64,000 bases of DNA from Cheilinus undulatus (GCF_018320785.1 NC_054869.1:35194289-35258288); one strand, 5' to 3'. Counted from the first letter of the stretch, positions 23,501-35,200 are shown. A program made the numbers and translations. Notes: generated from the sequence alone by a model not told the origin.

Positions 23501-26500
23501 CAGTTTGGAGCTAAATTATTCCTCCATTTACAAGTAATTAGAGAACACAAAATTATACATAATGAAGGTGATAGAGAAATAACAGTGAAGTTAAATGATT
23601 AGTTTAGGGGTTTCATGAAACTAAAAGCTGTGAAATTTGTGAGAAAATGTAAAAGACAAATGATTTTGTCTGATGTCAATATATTAAGCATGAAGCAAGC
23701 TATTGAAACCACAGCCTTTAAGAACACAGAGCAGAGGCATGGGGCTATTGACAATCATATTCACATTACACGATCTTTGCTTTTCCATACTAGTGATAGC
23801 TGAGGCCAAAGGCATTATGTTTTTGGGTTAATTGTCCATCCATCCAGGTTGTTCTTGTGAATGTATTATCTCAATAACCTTTTTGAGGGATCTACTTTAA
23901 ACTTTGCACAAATGTGCACTCTGACACAAGGATGATATGATTAGTCTTTTGAGGTCAAAGGTTGAGGCCATTAGCCCTAATATTCATCCCTTGCTTTTGA
24001 ACTCGATATCTTGAGAATGCTTTCAGGATTTTCTTCTTAAACTATGTGCATACATCCTCTTTTGCTCATTGATTAACTGATTAGATTTTGGGGGTTAAAG
24101 GTCAAGTTTATTTGGCTTAATGTGTATGTAATCAATCAGCCCTTCTACTCCTTTCTTTTTGACCCAATACTGTACTTTCATGGTCTGACAACTGTATACC
24201 ACGCAGTGGCATATGACCACCAGTGGCATTTTCTCTCTCTCTTTTCTTTATGATATATTTTGGGGCTTTTTATGCCTTTATTTACAGAGGAGGACTGGAT
24301 AGAATCAGGACCAGGGATGAGAGAGTGGGGGAGAGACATGGGTCACAGGCCCACATACATGGGGCACAAAGTAAACACTAGACCATCTGAGCACCACTCT
24401 CTCTATCTCTTTTTTAAACAATAATTGTGTTTTGAGATTTTTTTGTTAAAAAAAAATCAAGGAATACGAGCTGTATTGCACTTTTGGGACAGCCCCCAGC
24501 TGTGCCCATGTTAACAGGTAAACTGGAAAAACTTTAATTCATTGCACTCTCCACTACATGATCCTCTTTTTAGCTTCTCAAAAATTTGAGAGGTCTTACT
24601 AAACAGTATCTTTTAGGATAGGATGTAGAATAAATCAATGCTTTGACACTGACCTGTTGAAGTCAACAGCAGCAAAAAAGGCAGATATTAATATCAAACA
24701 AAATTCCCCCAGATTGCTGTCCTTGTTTTTGTCTTTCATGTGATAGCTGAGATGAGGGCATTATGTTTTTTTTTAAGGTTGTCTGTCCTGACATCCTTTC
24801 ATCCAGGCCATTCAACATTTCAAGATCTCTTTGATGGTTGAAGAAATTCGATTCTGACAGTCGAGGTCACCATGAGCGAAACTTTTGAGCACAATGTTAC
24901 AAGAATGCACTGAGGGATTTTTGTTAAATTTGGCAGAAACGTACACTTGGACTTAAGGGTGAACTGATAATATTTTGGAGGTCAGGGGTCGCTGCAACCT
25001 TGCATAATGTATGGTCAAAGTGACCTTGTGCTGTATTGTAGCTTGACCCATTACTATACTTTCACTGCTCGCAGAAATGGCTGGGCCGCTGAAAAGCCCA
25101 GTGAACAGGCCCTTCACTGATGTATTTTACTAATATAAATGCATGTATGTTGGTTCAGTTGATATAGCTTCTTGTCTAACATTTAAAACCTTTTAGGAGC
25201 AAACATGTTTGTTGTTATTTGAAGCTTCCTTAATGTTTCCCTAGTTTCTTTCCCATTGCACAGACATGAACATTAATTGCCAAATGGTTAGTTGAACTAT
25301 CCTGTTGCAAACACTCAAAAAGGCTTGTACTGTTTTCAGAAAAGAAAAACAAGCTTCATTTCATGGGAGAAACCACCCGTAACAAGACAAGACTGTCTGT
25401 CAATCACATACCTCAATATAACCACCAGAAGGCTGTTCTAGTTGTTTTTTTTTTTGTCTTGACTGACACAGTGTTACTTGCTTGATGCCTGTGTTTGTGT
25501 TTTTGTTCAGGGAGGTGTGCATCCAGCAGGACGGCAGGGTTCATCTCACTGTGGTCTACTTTGGTAGAGATCAGATAGATCAGGTGAAAGCCGTGCTGGA
25601 CCAGACCTCCAGGTAATGTTACATTACAATCACAAGTAGTGTAAGTTTTCCATGTCCAACGTAATCAGATTATTGAGTTCATATATGTGATTCAATTTTA
25701 CAACATGGCTAAGATGATAACACTGAAAAAATAAACACTAAGAGAGTTGTTATGCTTTTTTGTAGACTGTATATCAGATGTTTTTTTTTTATGTTTTTTG
25801 TCATTTTCTGGAGATTTTTCTGTGCTGCACTGCAGAGTTACTGGATTAAAAATAACTGTTACTAAGAGAGAATCAAATTCACAGCTCTAAGCTGATAACA
25901 AACTCTGGGACCTGCAGAGAGCAACAACCATCCCCCTCTATCTTGTTTAGTCTGGGGGCACCCAGGAGAAAAACATGATTCTATAAATTATGTTTGTTGT
26001 ATAATGCTGCAAGTTTGAAAATGTCTGATGAATCTTTATATGGACATTAAGTTTGTTTTTGAGTTTTTATAATGCACATAAAATACCTGTAAAATGACAG
26101 GTTTTCCCATGACGGCCCATCATCTTCATCTTCCTCTCCTCAGAGAGACCAGGTTCAGGGGTTTCACTTTGATCCAGCTGAATGAGGAGTTTTCACGAGG
26201 GCGCGGCTTAGACATTGGTGCCAGGGCTTGGAGGCGAAGCCAGAACGTTCTGCTCTTCTTCTGTGATGTTGACATCCACTTCACCGTGGACTTTTTGACT
26301 TCCTGCCGTCTCAGTGCAGAGCCTGGTGAGAGGAAGAGCCACCTCAGGCTGTATGACACATTTACACTGGAGCATTTTCAACATTACACAACAGAGAAGT
26401 GGTGAAATCCTGCCCAAGTCAATATCACAATCTGGTCTTAACAATTTGAATGACAACTTCTGTTATTCATCCAATATCATCTTTACATTCAGTCAAAGGC

Positions 26501-28401
26501 TGTCAGATAGTTTTTATGGCTGGTTTATTCACAGGGGTGAGAATTATGTTGGGTCAGCCAAATCCATACAGTTTTCTCTGAGATCTAGAAAGCTTTAAAT
26601 GACAGATTTCAACATTTGTAGGTTTGACACACAAACTTGTACATGATGCTTACACTTTTACTGATTATTTTGCACAATCTATTCCAACATGATGTAACAG
26701 AAGTAAATTAAGTTTGACACAGGCAAATCCTGCTGCTGTATGTCTTTAATCATCGAATGAATGTGCCTGGGAATTTGAGCATGGTCTGTGTTTTTCTGTA
26801 GGTAAGAGAGTGTACTATCCGGTCCTGTTCAGCCAGTATAATCCATCCATTATCTACAGTAATCAAACACTCCTGCCTTCAGTTCAACAACAAGTGGTAG
26901 GTTAATAGGAAAGATTCACAGCTACATTTAAGTCATTCCAAATATGTGACTCATTCCTGGCTTCTTTTGTCTCAGGTGATCAGGAAGGACTCTGGATTCT
27001 GGAGAGATTTTGGATTTGGTATGACGTGTCAGTACAGGTCGGACTTCATGAACATAGGTAACAGAGGAACATGATTTCACATTCCCGCTAGGTATTTAAA
27101 GACATCCCTGTTTACTTGTTACTTTCAGATATATCTTCTATTTTTCTATAAATAACCCTTGTGATTATTTACATAATCATAAATTTAATGTAAAATTGCA
27201 GTAGTTTTTAATGGATATCTCTTTGTCTATCTGTGAATGACAGAGGTATCAGGTGATAAGGTTTATACAGGTGCAAGTTAAAATTCCACATATTCTAGAT
27301 TAATCTCATACAAAATGAAACATTTAAGACTTTTTTGTTTTAATCTTGATGATACAACTTACAGCTCACAAAAATCTAAAATCCACTATCTCAAAATATA
27401 AGAATATTATGGAAATATCCAATTTGCAAAGGTTTCCTGAGCCTTCCATCTCTCACTTCGGTTCAGTACATCCGACTGCAATCATGGGAAAGAGTGCTGA
27501 CTTGACAAATGTCCTGAAGACAGTCACTGACACCCTTCACAAAGAGAGGAAGCCACAGAAGGTTTATTGAGATGCACCTGTGTATGTTGGTGTGCTGATT
27601 TTATTTTTTTTTAATGTTGTTTCCTCATTTTTTCTGCATACACACTATACATGTTTGTTTTTTCAATATAAACTGTCTAAAAATAACTTCAAAATCAACA
27701 CTTGACACAGAAATGTTTACATGCCTCTTCAATCCAGCTACCGCCATCTCTTTTCACTTGTTCAAGATAAAGAAAATGCACTGAAGTTCATTTCAGTTCA
27801 GTTAAATACTATCAAATAATCCATGAAACCAGTCCATGAATAACTCAGAGTTACTGCACTTAAGTCATAATTCCAAACTAAATTCCAACAAACTAAAATT
27901 ACAGTTCTGTTTACACTGTAGGAGTGAAAAAGCTCTTTTACTCTCAGATATTGTTTGATTCAAACTTAAATTAATCTCTGTTTCATTATTTTATTAAAAA
28001 AATGTCAAATTAGGGATCTAAACTACTTTTAGAAATACAATCCTAATGCAGCTATTTATCTTCCTTAAGAATTATTCTCAGAGAGCTGTCCAACCTTTCA
28101 TTTCTTTCTGACAGGTGGTTTTGACCGTAACATCAAAGGTTGGGGGTTGGAGGACGTTCACCTTTACAGGAAGTACCTTCATAGTAAGCTGATGGTGATC
28201 CGCGCTCCATCTCGAGGTCTTTTCCACCTGTGGCATGAGAAACACTGTGCAGATGAGCTCCCCCCTGACAAGTATAAGATGTGCATGCAGACCAAAGCCA
28301 TGAGTGAGGCCTCGCACGGCCAGCTGGGGGAGCTGTTCTTCAGACGAGAGCTGGAGCAACATTTGAACTCTCAGAGGCAGATGAACAGAGGGACACAATG
28401 A
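14543..28401 (+). CDS. csgalnact1: Chondroitin sulfate N-acetylgalactosaminyltransferase 1
   Basis: Golgi type II membrane glycosyltransferase that transfers GalNAc from UDP-GalNAc to start and extend chondroitin chains on the proteoglycan linker. Nine coding exons: 14543-14905, 19516-19616, 19703-19881, 22418-22634, 25511-25612, 26144-26325, 26802-26896, 26976-27057, 28115-28401. All have GT-AG borders and matching phases, and give 535 residues (human about 532). Start [10 protein letters not shown] follows a good 'ccaccatg' context. Residues about 14-33 form the signal anchor; 50-105 look coiled-coil ([20 protein letters not shown]). '[20 protein letters not shown]' and '[12 protein letters not shown]' are family blocks. 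The metal-binding DVD is at 362-364 (FFCDVDIHF). The usual GWGGED motif reads GWGLED, Leu at 452. The exon 1 wording ([17 protein letters not shown]) fits CSGALNACT1 rather than CSGALNACT2; which teleost 1a/1b co-orthologue it is remains open. Confidence 0.95.
15000..16300 (+). other. csgalnact1 intron 1, first part
   Basis: Intron sequence with a poly-A run near 15379-15400 and short AT-rich stretches. No exon, RNA gene or recognised repeat could be supported. Confidence 0.5.
16310..16472 (+). mobile_element. tRNA-derived SINE (copy b), full head and tail
   Basis: Box A-like 'tggcctagcggt' at 16316-16327 and box B-like 'ggtttcgaatcc' at 16349-16360 give a clear RNA polymerase III tRNA-type head. 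The tail continues 'tgctgcatgtctttccccac' and closes 'cctatcgattaaaggcacaa' plus an A run. Resembles percomorph SINEs of the African-cichlid type; the name is not certain. Confidence 0.8.
17368..17637 (+). mobile_element. LINE fragment with restriction-like endonuclease region, left part
   Basis: The translated stretch contains 'SLRWDIVIW', '[20 protein letters not shown]' and '[10 protein letters not shown]'. This order of blocks, W/P-D-I-V followed by L-V-E-L-x-x-P-W-E and PVEVGCRGF, is typical of the C-terminal region of teleost non-LTR retroelements with a restriction-like endonuclease fold. The match is recalled, not searched. It is interrupted at 17637 by a solo LTR. A second copy of its first 50 bp lies at 18715-18766. 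Confidence 0.6.
17638..18158. mobile_element. Solo LTR of a Gypsy-like element (fossil)
   Basis: 521 bp beginning TGTCACG and ending TGTGACA, so it has the TG...CA ends of LTRs. It is flanked by a perfect 5-bp direct repeat GGGAG (17633-17637 and 18159-18163). No internal gag/pol region is present, so it is the product of LTR-LTR recombination. It sits inside the LINE fragment, whose similarity resumes right after it. Family from the end sequence only: Gypsy-like is the best guess. Probably moderately old, since the duplication is still intact. Confidence 0.75.
18159..18215 (+). mobile_element. LINE endonuclease-region fragment, right part
   Basis: Encodes '[15 protein letters not shown]', matching the block 'AAERSSQWIW' that follows PVEVGCRGF in this LINE group. 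It is the continuation of 17368-17637 beyond the solo LTR. Confidence 0.55.
18345..18476 (-). mobile_element. tRNA-derived SINE (copy c)
   Basis: On the - strand: box A-like 'tggtccaggggttagg', box B-like 'ggttcaagtttgg', then the shared tail 'cactgcatgtcattccccac'. The terminal 'aaataaaggc' part is lost. Confidence 0.7.
18540..18775 (+). mobile_element. Second fragment of the endonuclease-type LINE (probable)
   Basis: 18715-18766 repeats 17368-17419 nearly exactly (ttgactgcatgaaaagtgg, then aaagcatt and aggcctcca). The sequence before it (18560-18714, GC-richer, with 'tgccctgtgggaggaccacc') presumably belongs to the same LINE upstream of the shared block. No target duplication was found. 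Confidence 0.4.
19208..19344 (+). mobile_element. Tc1/mariner-type end fragment
   Basis: Ends in 'tgtacctaataaagtgatca' then 'gtgagtgta', the terminal repeat of a very common teleost Tc1/mariner family; the preceding 'tgaattgctgccatatgact' also belongs to it. Only one end is present. Confidence 0.65.
19990..21450 (+). other. csgalnact1 intron 3, first part
   Basis: No exon supported. A stretch near 20960-21240 ('gacttcctgttgg', 'gccaaatgacccaatag') looks like a low-grade dispersed repeat, and 22080-22190 shares 'gctcaccactgccaca' with 34942-34957. Neither could be assigned to a named family. Confidence 0.4.
21459..22049. mobile_element. Second copy of the 8465-type MITE
   Basis: About 590 bp closely similar along its whole length to 8465-9025. 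It starts 'ttaaccttgcaaagcagatgg' less one base and ends 'gtgtgccaggttaa', and shares 'gtgacaggaccaatcagcga' and 'gacgtaagcaagcagcaaca'. No clear flanking duplication is seen. The short frame of the first copy is disturbed here after the first codons. Lies in intron 3 of csgalnact1. Confidence 0.85.
22680..23330 (-). mobile_element. LINE relic (Rex1/L2-like reverse transcriptase end)
   Basis: The - strand piece 23025-23219 encodes '[20 protein letters not shown]' and '[11 protein letters not shown]', matching the 'NLGVIFD-LKFDKQI' and 'QLRLL-KVK' blocks near the C-terminal end of Rex/L2-like reverse transcriptases. 22690-22735 resembles a LINE 3' end ('ctgtaaagcactttggcaa' on the - strand). 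Frames are broken. In intron 4 of csgalnact1. Confidence 0.65.
23795..24090 (+). repeat. Dispersed repeat in csgalnact1 intron 4, copy 1
   Basis: Has the ordered blocks 'ggcattatgttttt', 'gtccatccatccagg', 'tgagggat-t', 'tttgcacaaatgt-cact' and 'gaggtcaaaggt' typical of a common teleost dispersed repeat. A second, diverged copy in the same orientation is at 24750-25080. Confidence 0.55.
24245..24395 (-). mobile_element. tRNA-derived SINE (copy d)
   Basis: Shared tail on the - strand ('atgcctttatttacaga', 'gagagtgggggagagacatg' as read on +) and a weak head ending 'gctcagatggtctag' on the - strand. Confidence 0.6.
24750..25080 (+). repeat. Dispersed repeat in csgalnact1 intron 4, copy 2
   Basis: Same block order as 23795-24090: 'ggcattatgttttt', 'gtctgtcctgacatcc', 'gcactgagggattttt', 'tggcagaaacgtacacttgg', 'gaggtcaggggtc'. 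More diverged than copy 1. Confidence 0.5.
27260..27572 (+). mobile_element. Tc1-type transposon 5' fragment
   Basis: The end encodes '[20 protein letters not shown]' then 'ERKPQKV', close to the start of a Tc1-family transposase (MGKTADLTVVQKTIIDTLHK-type). The upstream 'tcatacaaaatgaaacattt' part matches its untranslated end. Truncated just before the helix-turn-helix is complete. In intron 8 of csgalnact1. Confidence 0.7.
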
Positions 28402-28473
28402 AGAAAAGACAGTCTAGTTATTTTGATGTTATAATTTTTGTTTGTTTTTGCTCTGGTGACGATGATTATTTAT

Positions 28474-28582
28474 AATAAATGACAATGAACTGTTCAGGTT
28501 CAAACTATAACTGATTCACGATGATGAATGTTCTCCATTTAGACACATAAACTTAATGACTGATCATTTCTGTGACAATAAA
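28474..28582 (+). promoter_or_regulatory. csgalnact1: csgalnact1 polyadenylation signals
   Basis: Two AATAAA hexamers, 28474-28479 and 28577-28582, lie 70-180 bp after the stop codon. Either would give a very short 3' UTR; the second is followed by a T-rich stretch. Confidence 0.55.
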
Positions 28583-28599
28583 AGAATGTGCCTTATGAT

Positions 28600-31200
28600 C
28601 TTTGGCCCTCATTTTTTTTTATTTCATAAAGGAAGAGTAAAAATAAATCTATCTAAACGGTCTGTTTGATTTAGCTCGCGGAAACACTTTTTTAATCTTT
28701 GATTAATCAATAAATCCCATTCACAGCACCTGCTACATGTAAATGATGAATAAGTCATATATTTTTCAAAGAAGATATCCTGTCTTTCATAGTTAAAGCA
28801 GATGGCTGTTCAACGGGAATCTGGTTCTGCTTGTTTAAGGAAGTTTTTTCTCCCAACTTCTGTAGGTGTTGCATAGTGCTGTGCTCATAGTGGATTCATG
28901 TTAGGGATTTACACTGTTGGATTTTTTGATACTGATGTATACATACAGTACCATGCAGAACTTGTAGGCATATTTGGGCTAAAAACTGAGGCTGAAGTAA
29001 GTCGAAGACGTGGCGAGTAAGCCTGCCTGAGGGCACTATCGGGCAGGAAGGAGAACTGACACAACCCCAGCCATGCTCTGGATGTCCTGGCTTATTACCA
29101 GGGGCATGGGAAAATAATCTGTTGAAAAAAATTGCAAAGCCCACACCTTTAGTGCACTGCAAGGGGTGGATGTAGTACAAGCCCCTGGTCATACTCATGT
29201 CTCAAGGGCCCAAAATTCACTGGCTTTCACCTGGAGTATCACCAGGGATGAAAAGGCAGAGACAAAAGAAATGCCGTTGAGGCTGACCTTGGCTACTGGG
29301 TGACACCTGAGCTTGAACCCACCTCTCTCCAGCCTCAAGATGTGGCTAGTGAGGCCCTGCACTGAATCCTTGGCACCCTTCATGCCTAAAACTTATGCAC
29401 ATGGCTGTAATTCTACTTTAAACTCCATAACCTTAATACTTACCTTTATAAAGCAAGGCCTGGTGGCTCATTTGCGCAGTCTGCTGAAGATATCAATACT
29501 AATAATGAACTTTTTAAGCCTATAATAACATGCATCCTTAAATAATGTCATGTCTTTTAAATAAGATGAACAAAGATTCAGGTCTAGATTTGCTCTGTAA
29601 GTAATGCGTATGGAGATATTCAGTATGAATATGAAACTCATTGTGTTGCCCTGTGTATGAAATAAGCTATAAAGATAGTTTGGCTGGACTTTTTTTTTAA
29701 TCTTTTCTTTAATGACAGGCATTTTTATTTTCATATTTTATGTCTACAAAACATAATATTTATTTTCATGCTGTGAATGTCAATAATGATCCGTCTTCAG
29801 AAGTCTATGTAAAGCACTTTGGATGGATTTATGTATGAGTGGTGCTTTATAAATAAACTGCCCTTCCCTTTTTTAGGCTTGAAAATGACTTAACCATGTG
29901 AACAGAGTGTAAAAGCATGAGTTTAATTACTGCTGTATCTAAGCTATGTGATGCATGGAGTAGCGGCTCGTACCTTCTCTTTCTATTAATAGTGATACAG
30001 ATTTAACCTCATTATCTCAGTGGGGGCACGCAGCGGAGGGTGGGGCAGATCTCCATCGGCAGACAGCTGGCGTAGCGTCAACACAAGCACGCGATAGGCC
30101 CTAACTCCTATTACCACTTCCATGTCCTGTGCTGCTTTCAAGTACAATTTGGAAATTCAGAAGATTTTCCAATGACACTGCGGAATGACGGAAAAGGTTA
30201 CACCGATACTTTGAATTTGGATTATGTAATGGAGGAAAAAGCATAAACACAGACATTTTCCTGAGGTGATCCTGACTGGCTAAATTGAAAATCTTAAATG
30301 GAAATGACAAAGTATGTAAAAAAAATCACTTGGTTTCCTTCAAGGTGGACACTGAAGCTGAAGCAGATGAGCAGAACCAGTTTTCAAGGATGTTTAAAAA
30401 AAAACCAAAACAAAACAAAACATTAATAAGTTGCACTAACCCACCAAAACCTGCTGTGGTTCAAATGCATGTTAATAGTGGGGGAAATATTAGCTACAAC
30501 AGACCATGTTATCCACTACAGTGCACCACCAAACTGCCAAACTTCAGATATGGACCAACACACACCTATACATTTAAACCAATGTTAATGTTTTATTTAA
30601 TCAGGTTAGTTATACAAAATTCAGCCCTTTATATTTGTCATTCATGGGGATGTATGCAAACGAAATGTTTAAATGGGATCACCCTTGGCAGTCGGCTCCA
30701 GAATCAAAGCAGGCTAACATAATTATTTACATTTTTATTTACGAAGGCCCACAAGGCCTGTCAAGTGTTGTGTCTAAGCTGTAACACAGGGTGGGGCTGT
30801 AGCTCTGGTTGATGGCCCCCTCTACCTAGATTAAAACCAGTACAGTGGATTGATGCCCAAAGCTAAAATGTTGAGTAAGCACTACAACATTTCCAATAGA
30901 AATATACAGTATGTTTCTGTTGGCTCAGCTAAAAAAAGAGCTGCACTATTTGGTATGTACCTTACCCAGTTTTTAAAAATCAGTATAATGTGTTGTATTA
31001 ACTAGTTATCAGAAGTGTACCCAATACTTCATATATTGTTCACTCAATGTTAATCAAGTTGGATTTTTTTATTGGTTTTCTATGAAGTCTGATGGCTGTC
31101 AACTTGCTTTTGGGGCCAGCCTCTAGTGGCCACTGAAGGAACTGCTGTTTTCCCGGCTTGAGTCGTCTTGACGGTTTCCAATATATATTGTGTCATATAA
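28600..31200. other. Intergenic between csgalnact1 and plpp1
   Basis: No gene supported. 29790-29870 ('aagtctatgtaaagcacttt' to 'ctttataaataaactg') resembles a LINE 3' end on the + strand. A GC-richer stretch at 28980-29390 yields open frames on both strands without recognisable domains and may be an old repeat. Confidence 0.45.
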
Positions 31201-31224
31201 AAACTAAGCATTGATATTCAAAAG

Positions 31225-31690
31225 TAAGTATTGCAGTCATATGAGAGAAAAGTCAAAATTATGGTATTAAAAAGTCAACTATGAGATATTTAGAGTTAGA
31301 AAACTTGGAATTATGAGATAAAAAGAAAGTCATGGTTATGAGATAAAAAGTTGAAATAATGAGATAAAAAGCCGTAATTATCTGAAAAATGGCAAAATTG
31401 TGGGATAATTAGTCATTATTATAAGACTGTGATTTAAAATTTTGTGATAAAGTCTGAAATATGAGATAAAATATGATTATGAGCTAAAAGTTTGAATTGC
31501 CATAATAATGACATTAAAGGGCTGAAATTAAGAGATTAAAAACTGATATCGAGACAAAAATGTGAAATTATGCTAGTAGGAGATAGTAAGTCATACATGC
31601 ATTTAAAATGTTAATATTAGACAAAAATCTCATTTGTTAAATAAAAAGTCATGATGAAGGAAAATAACTTAAAATAAAAAGAAGAGTTTA
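31225..31690. repeat. Degenerate A-rich tandem array
   Basis: A unit close to 'aattatgagataaaaagtca' recurs about every 20-25 bp with many changes, for example near 31313, 31337, 31358 and 31459. It ends about 200 bp before the GC-richer plpp1 promoter region. Confidence 0.75.
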
Positions 31691-31829
31691 TGTAGAGATT
31701 AAATCTTTGTCTCATAAATTAGACCTTTTTATTTTATAGCCATGACTTGGGTCTTTTTTGATGCCTAGCTCCCCTTTTGTGAATTGGCCAAACTGGTTTC
31801 GATATACTCTGTGTTTCTGAGTTTTCCGA

Positions 31830-32269
31830 GCTGTACGTGAAGGCAGCAGTCATCACAACGGCAGAGGAGCCGTCGCGCCCGCAGCTCTCAGGTTATGTCT
31901 CATCTGCTGTGAGGACAGGACGGTATTATGAGCTGAAGATTTCCTGCAGTGTTATGATGGTTTGTGAGCTGTTTAAAGGGTGAGCGGCTCCTTACATGTG
32001 TGGTGGTGTTAGAGTAGATTTAGCTTTAGTTCTGTGGTTTTTACTTAGATTATTGGATCTTTTTTTCTTGAACCCCCCCTCGGTAGTTCTAGCCTCTCGG
32101 ACAGTCCCGGAGTTGTAGTTTTGTGGCAGCACAATGACACTGGTGTTTTTTGATTTTGTGCTGGAATAGCGACACATGTTCGGCAGATAGGCTGCTCCTA
32201 GTGTCACCCAAAAGCAGCCGAGACCGGACATTTTTCACCAAGACAGAGAGCAGAAGAAGGAGACGCAAC
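31830..32269 (+). promoter_or_regulatory. plpp1: plpp1 promoter and 5' UTR region
   Basis: Composition rises in G+C and CpG ('gagccgtcgcgcccgcagct' near 31870) compared with the AT-rich flanks, as expected of a broad CpG-type promoter. No TATA box was identified. The start codon follows at 32270. Confidence 0.45.
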
Positions 32270-35200
32270 ATGTTTGAGGCTACAGGACTCCCTCTCATCG
32301 TGCTGGACCTTACCTGCCTTATCCTCGGTATGTTAATCTCATCCTCCGCTTCCTGCCAAACCAACCTTTAATCCACTTGGTTTATTTAACTCCAAATTTA
32401 AACTTGATAAACTTTTAAAGCACCCAAACATGACTAATACACATAATCTAGGGCTGGGCAATGAACAGAGTTTTCATATATTTTCCCACGAGATAATAGG
32501 AGAAGCTTTACTGTTTGAATCAACATAGTTATTGTCCATATTTGATGAAGATACTATTAATACCAGTTTAATATCACCTAAACAAAAAAAGAAGCCCTAG
32601 ACACTCACTATTGGTTATTTTATTGTGTTTATTTATTGAAAACAGGGGAAAACTCCTGCACACTAGCCAAACTGCACAAATCAATGGGAAATTCTTACAA
32701 AATTACCACCAATCACTAAAATAACAGATTTTATCATTTAAAAAGAGTATTGAACATTTTGAGAACCTTAAATTTGACTATAGAAATGTTGCTAACTTTT
32801 TTTTTTGAAAATTCATACAGTTTATCAGAGTTTAACTGCAATTTTGATCATTAAAAATGTCAAAATGACTCATTACTTCAGCCTATAGGTCTTAGATTTT
32901 GTTGCATTATCTGACAGGTTTCCTTCTAGTTGGATTGTTACTGGAAATCTAGCAAAGGTTTTAATTCTGGTGTTGTGACTGTTTGTAATTTCTCTGCTGA
33001 AATTATATGATTATATGTATTGTTTATTGACACTATGAAATATGACTTTTGCTCCATACTACCCAGCCCTAACAGAGAGTCTAAACAAATCACTTCCAAA
33101 TAATTTACATGAACGTCACACAAATACACATGGGAAAGCCTGAGGTTTGCCAATCCAGGCAGGAAGATGGAAAAAAAAGCGCAACAAGTTCCACCCTGTG
33201 TGTGTTTTTTCAAGCAAAGCTGTATTTTTAGCGCAGTGTTTGGATTGTAATCGTAGTAAAGTCACACACTGCAGCACTTCTGAACTACTGCAGCTATACA
33301 GCAATAAAAAATACCTTTGAACAGAACAGGACGCTCAGAGTTCAGTTTGATAAGAAGGAGAGGTTAATGGAGCGAAGGAGTTGCAGAAATGTGTGTGAAT
33401 AATCAGCGCTGTCTGCTTAGTCAGACTGTCTTGTGGTCTGCAGAGCTGCTGACTGTGCACCTATCCCCTTATTTATTTTATTAGCTGGCAGGAAAAAATC
33501 CCCTGGAAAATCTATGGTTAATCCACCTCCGTCATTTAATGTTTCATAAAGTCATTATGATCTTAGAGTATGTCAAACCTAGAATAAAAGTTGCCCATTC
33601 AAAACTGTTATTAAGTATTAAAAGCAAATGCTGCTGAAGGTACTGTATCAACACTTTTTCCTCCCAGCCAATGAGAAATCCTTAATATTTGATCATGGTA
33701 AACAATAAGAATGAAAGGTTGCTCTATAATCTTTATAAATAAGACCATGTGACATGAATGAAGGCAACTTTCTAACTAAAGTACCAGTATAGGTCAGAGT
33801 TAGTGTCTTGTGATACTCTTAAAGTAAATACTATAAATACTAAATACTGCAGTACTTAGCCCTGATATATTAAATAGGGTTATTGATGAATGGCAAACTG
33901 CAAGTCAGTGGGTATCTCAGATCTATTCTTAACTAGAGTGACTCTGATTTGTTATATTTCATTACATGAATTAAAATACTCTCTAATGTTCATGAAAGTC
34001 AGGTAGTTGTTTTGTGCTGGATATAATATCTATGTCCAACAATAAAGTATTTTTAAGTGCTGACAAATGTTTAAATGTTTTATCACTGGAGAAGATGACT
34101 GATATAAAACCAAATTTAAAATCCTATATACATTACGGTGCAAATACTAAAAAAGTTTTTTTCAGTTTGGCTTTTTAATTTTCTGATTAATTTATATGCA
34201 ATGGCAGCTTCTTTTTTTACCTTTTGTCATGTAAAATTAGCTTCTCATTGATGGGAGAACAAATATAAATGACAAAAATACCACTAGCTCAACCATATAT
34301 GCTGTATTATTATCGGTAGCGCTTTAAAATTTTGCCAAACCTTTCATTCAAAGAGATACAAGTTTTATTAAAGCTATGTCTGAATGTAAGATATGAATAT
34401 TTTTCAAAATCTGCCAAAGAAATTGTATTTGAAAAAATTCAGAGACTGAACCGACATGTGGTTTAATCCAAAAGAGAAGCTAGATGTGCACATTAAATCT
34501 TCACTAAGTCAGAGTTTGAGACTGTGAAAGGCACTAAAACATAGAGAAGCACCAACTGTGAAAATTAAGGCTGATATCAATACCAATGTTTAAAATAACA
34601 ATGAGACGCCAGTACTGATGCATTTTCATCATTTTCTGGTGTAATACTCCTAGTATGCCAACATTTTCCCTCACATTAGCCGTGAAATCAGATCAGTTCG
34701 TCAAACTGGTAATTTCCTCTGCTCAGTAGAAACGCTCTTATTTAATTCAGTAGCTACACCAGATAGCAGCATAAAATTGATGGGACACAGCTAAGAAGTA
34801 CATGTATTTTACATATTGCACACAAACATGTTCAGGCCTTGGCCCTTGTTATCCACATTTAATTTGAATCAGGTATGATGATTTTCAGCTGAGATAAAAG
34901 TACTTCCTGTTTGGTTGAAAAACATGCAAATCTGAGAGCTCACCACTGCCACAGCCTTGGGTTTTTATTTTTGCACAGAAGCCAAAGATTCTTTGTCATT
35001 CAGGTGTCTTCTAGCTGTAAACCAAAATGATCCTGGATCAGAAGATTGTTCCGTGAGGATTCATCCTAGAAGGACCGCTGTAAATAGCCAAAAAAACTGT
35101 TGACTAAGCATGTTGAGAGACTCTTAAAATCTTGGGATGCCAGATTTGCCTACCAAATTCTAGCTTTTCTATGTGAGACTTGTTCCATGGGTTGCTGTTT

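Noticed and set aside
28896-29383. Open - strand frames in a GC-richer intergenic segment.
   Set aside because: No domain recognised and adjacent pieces do not form a continuous gene; possibly an old repeat, but there is no basis to name it.
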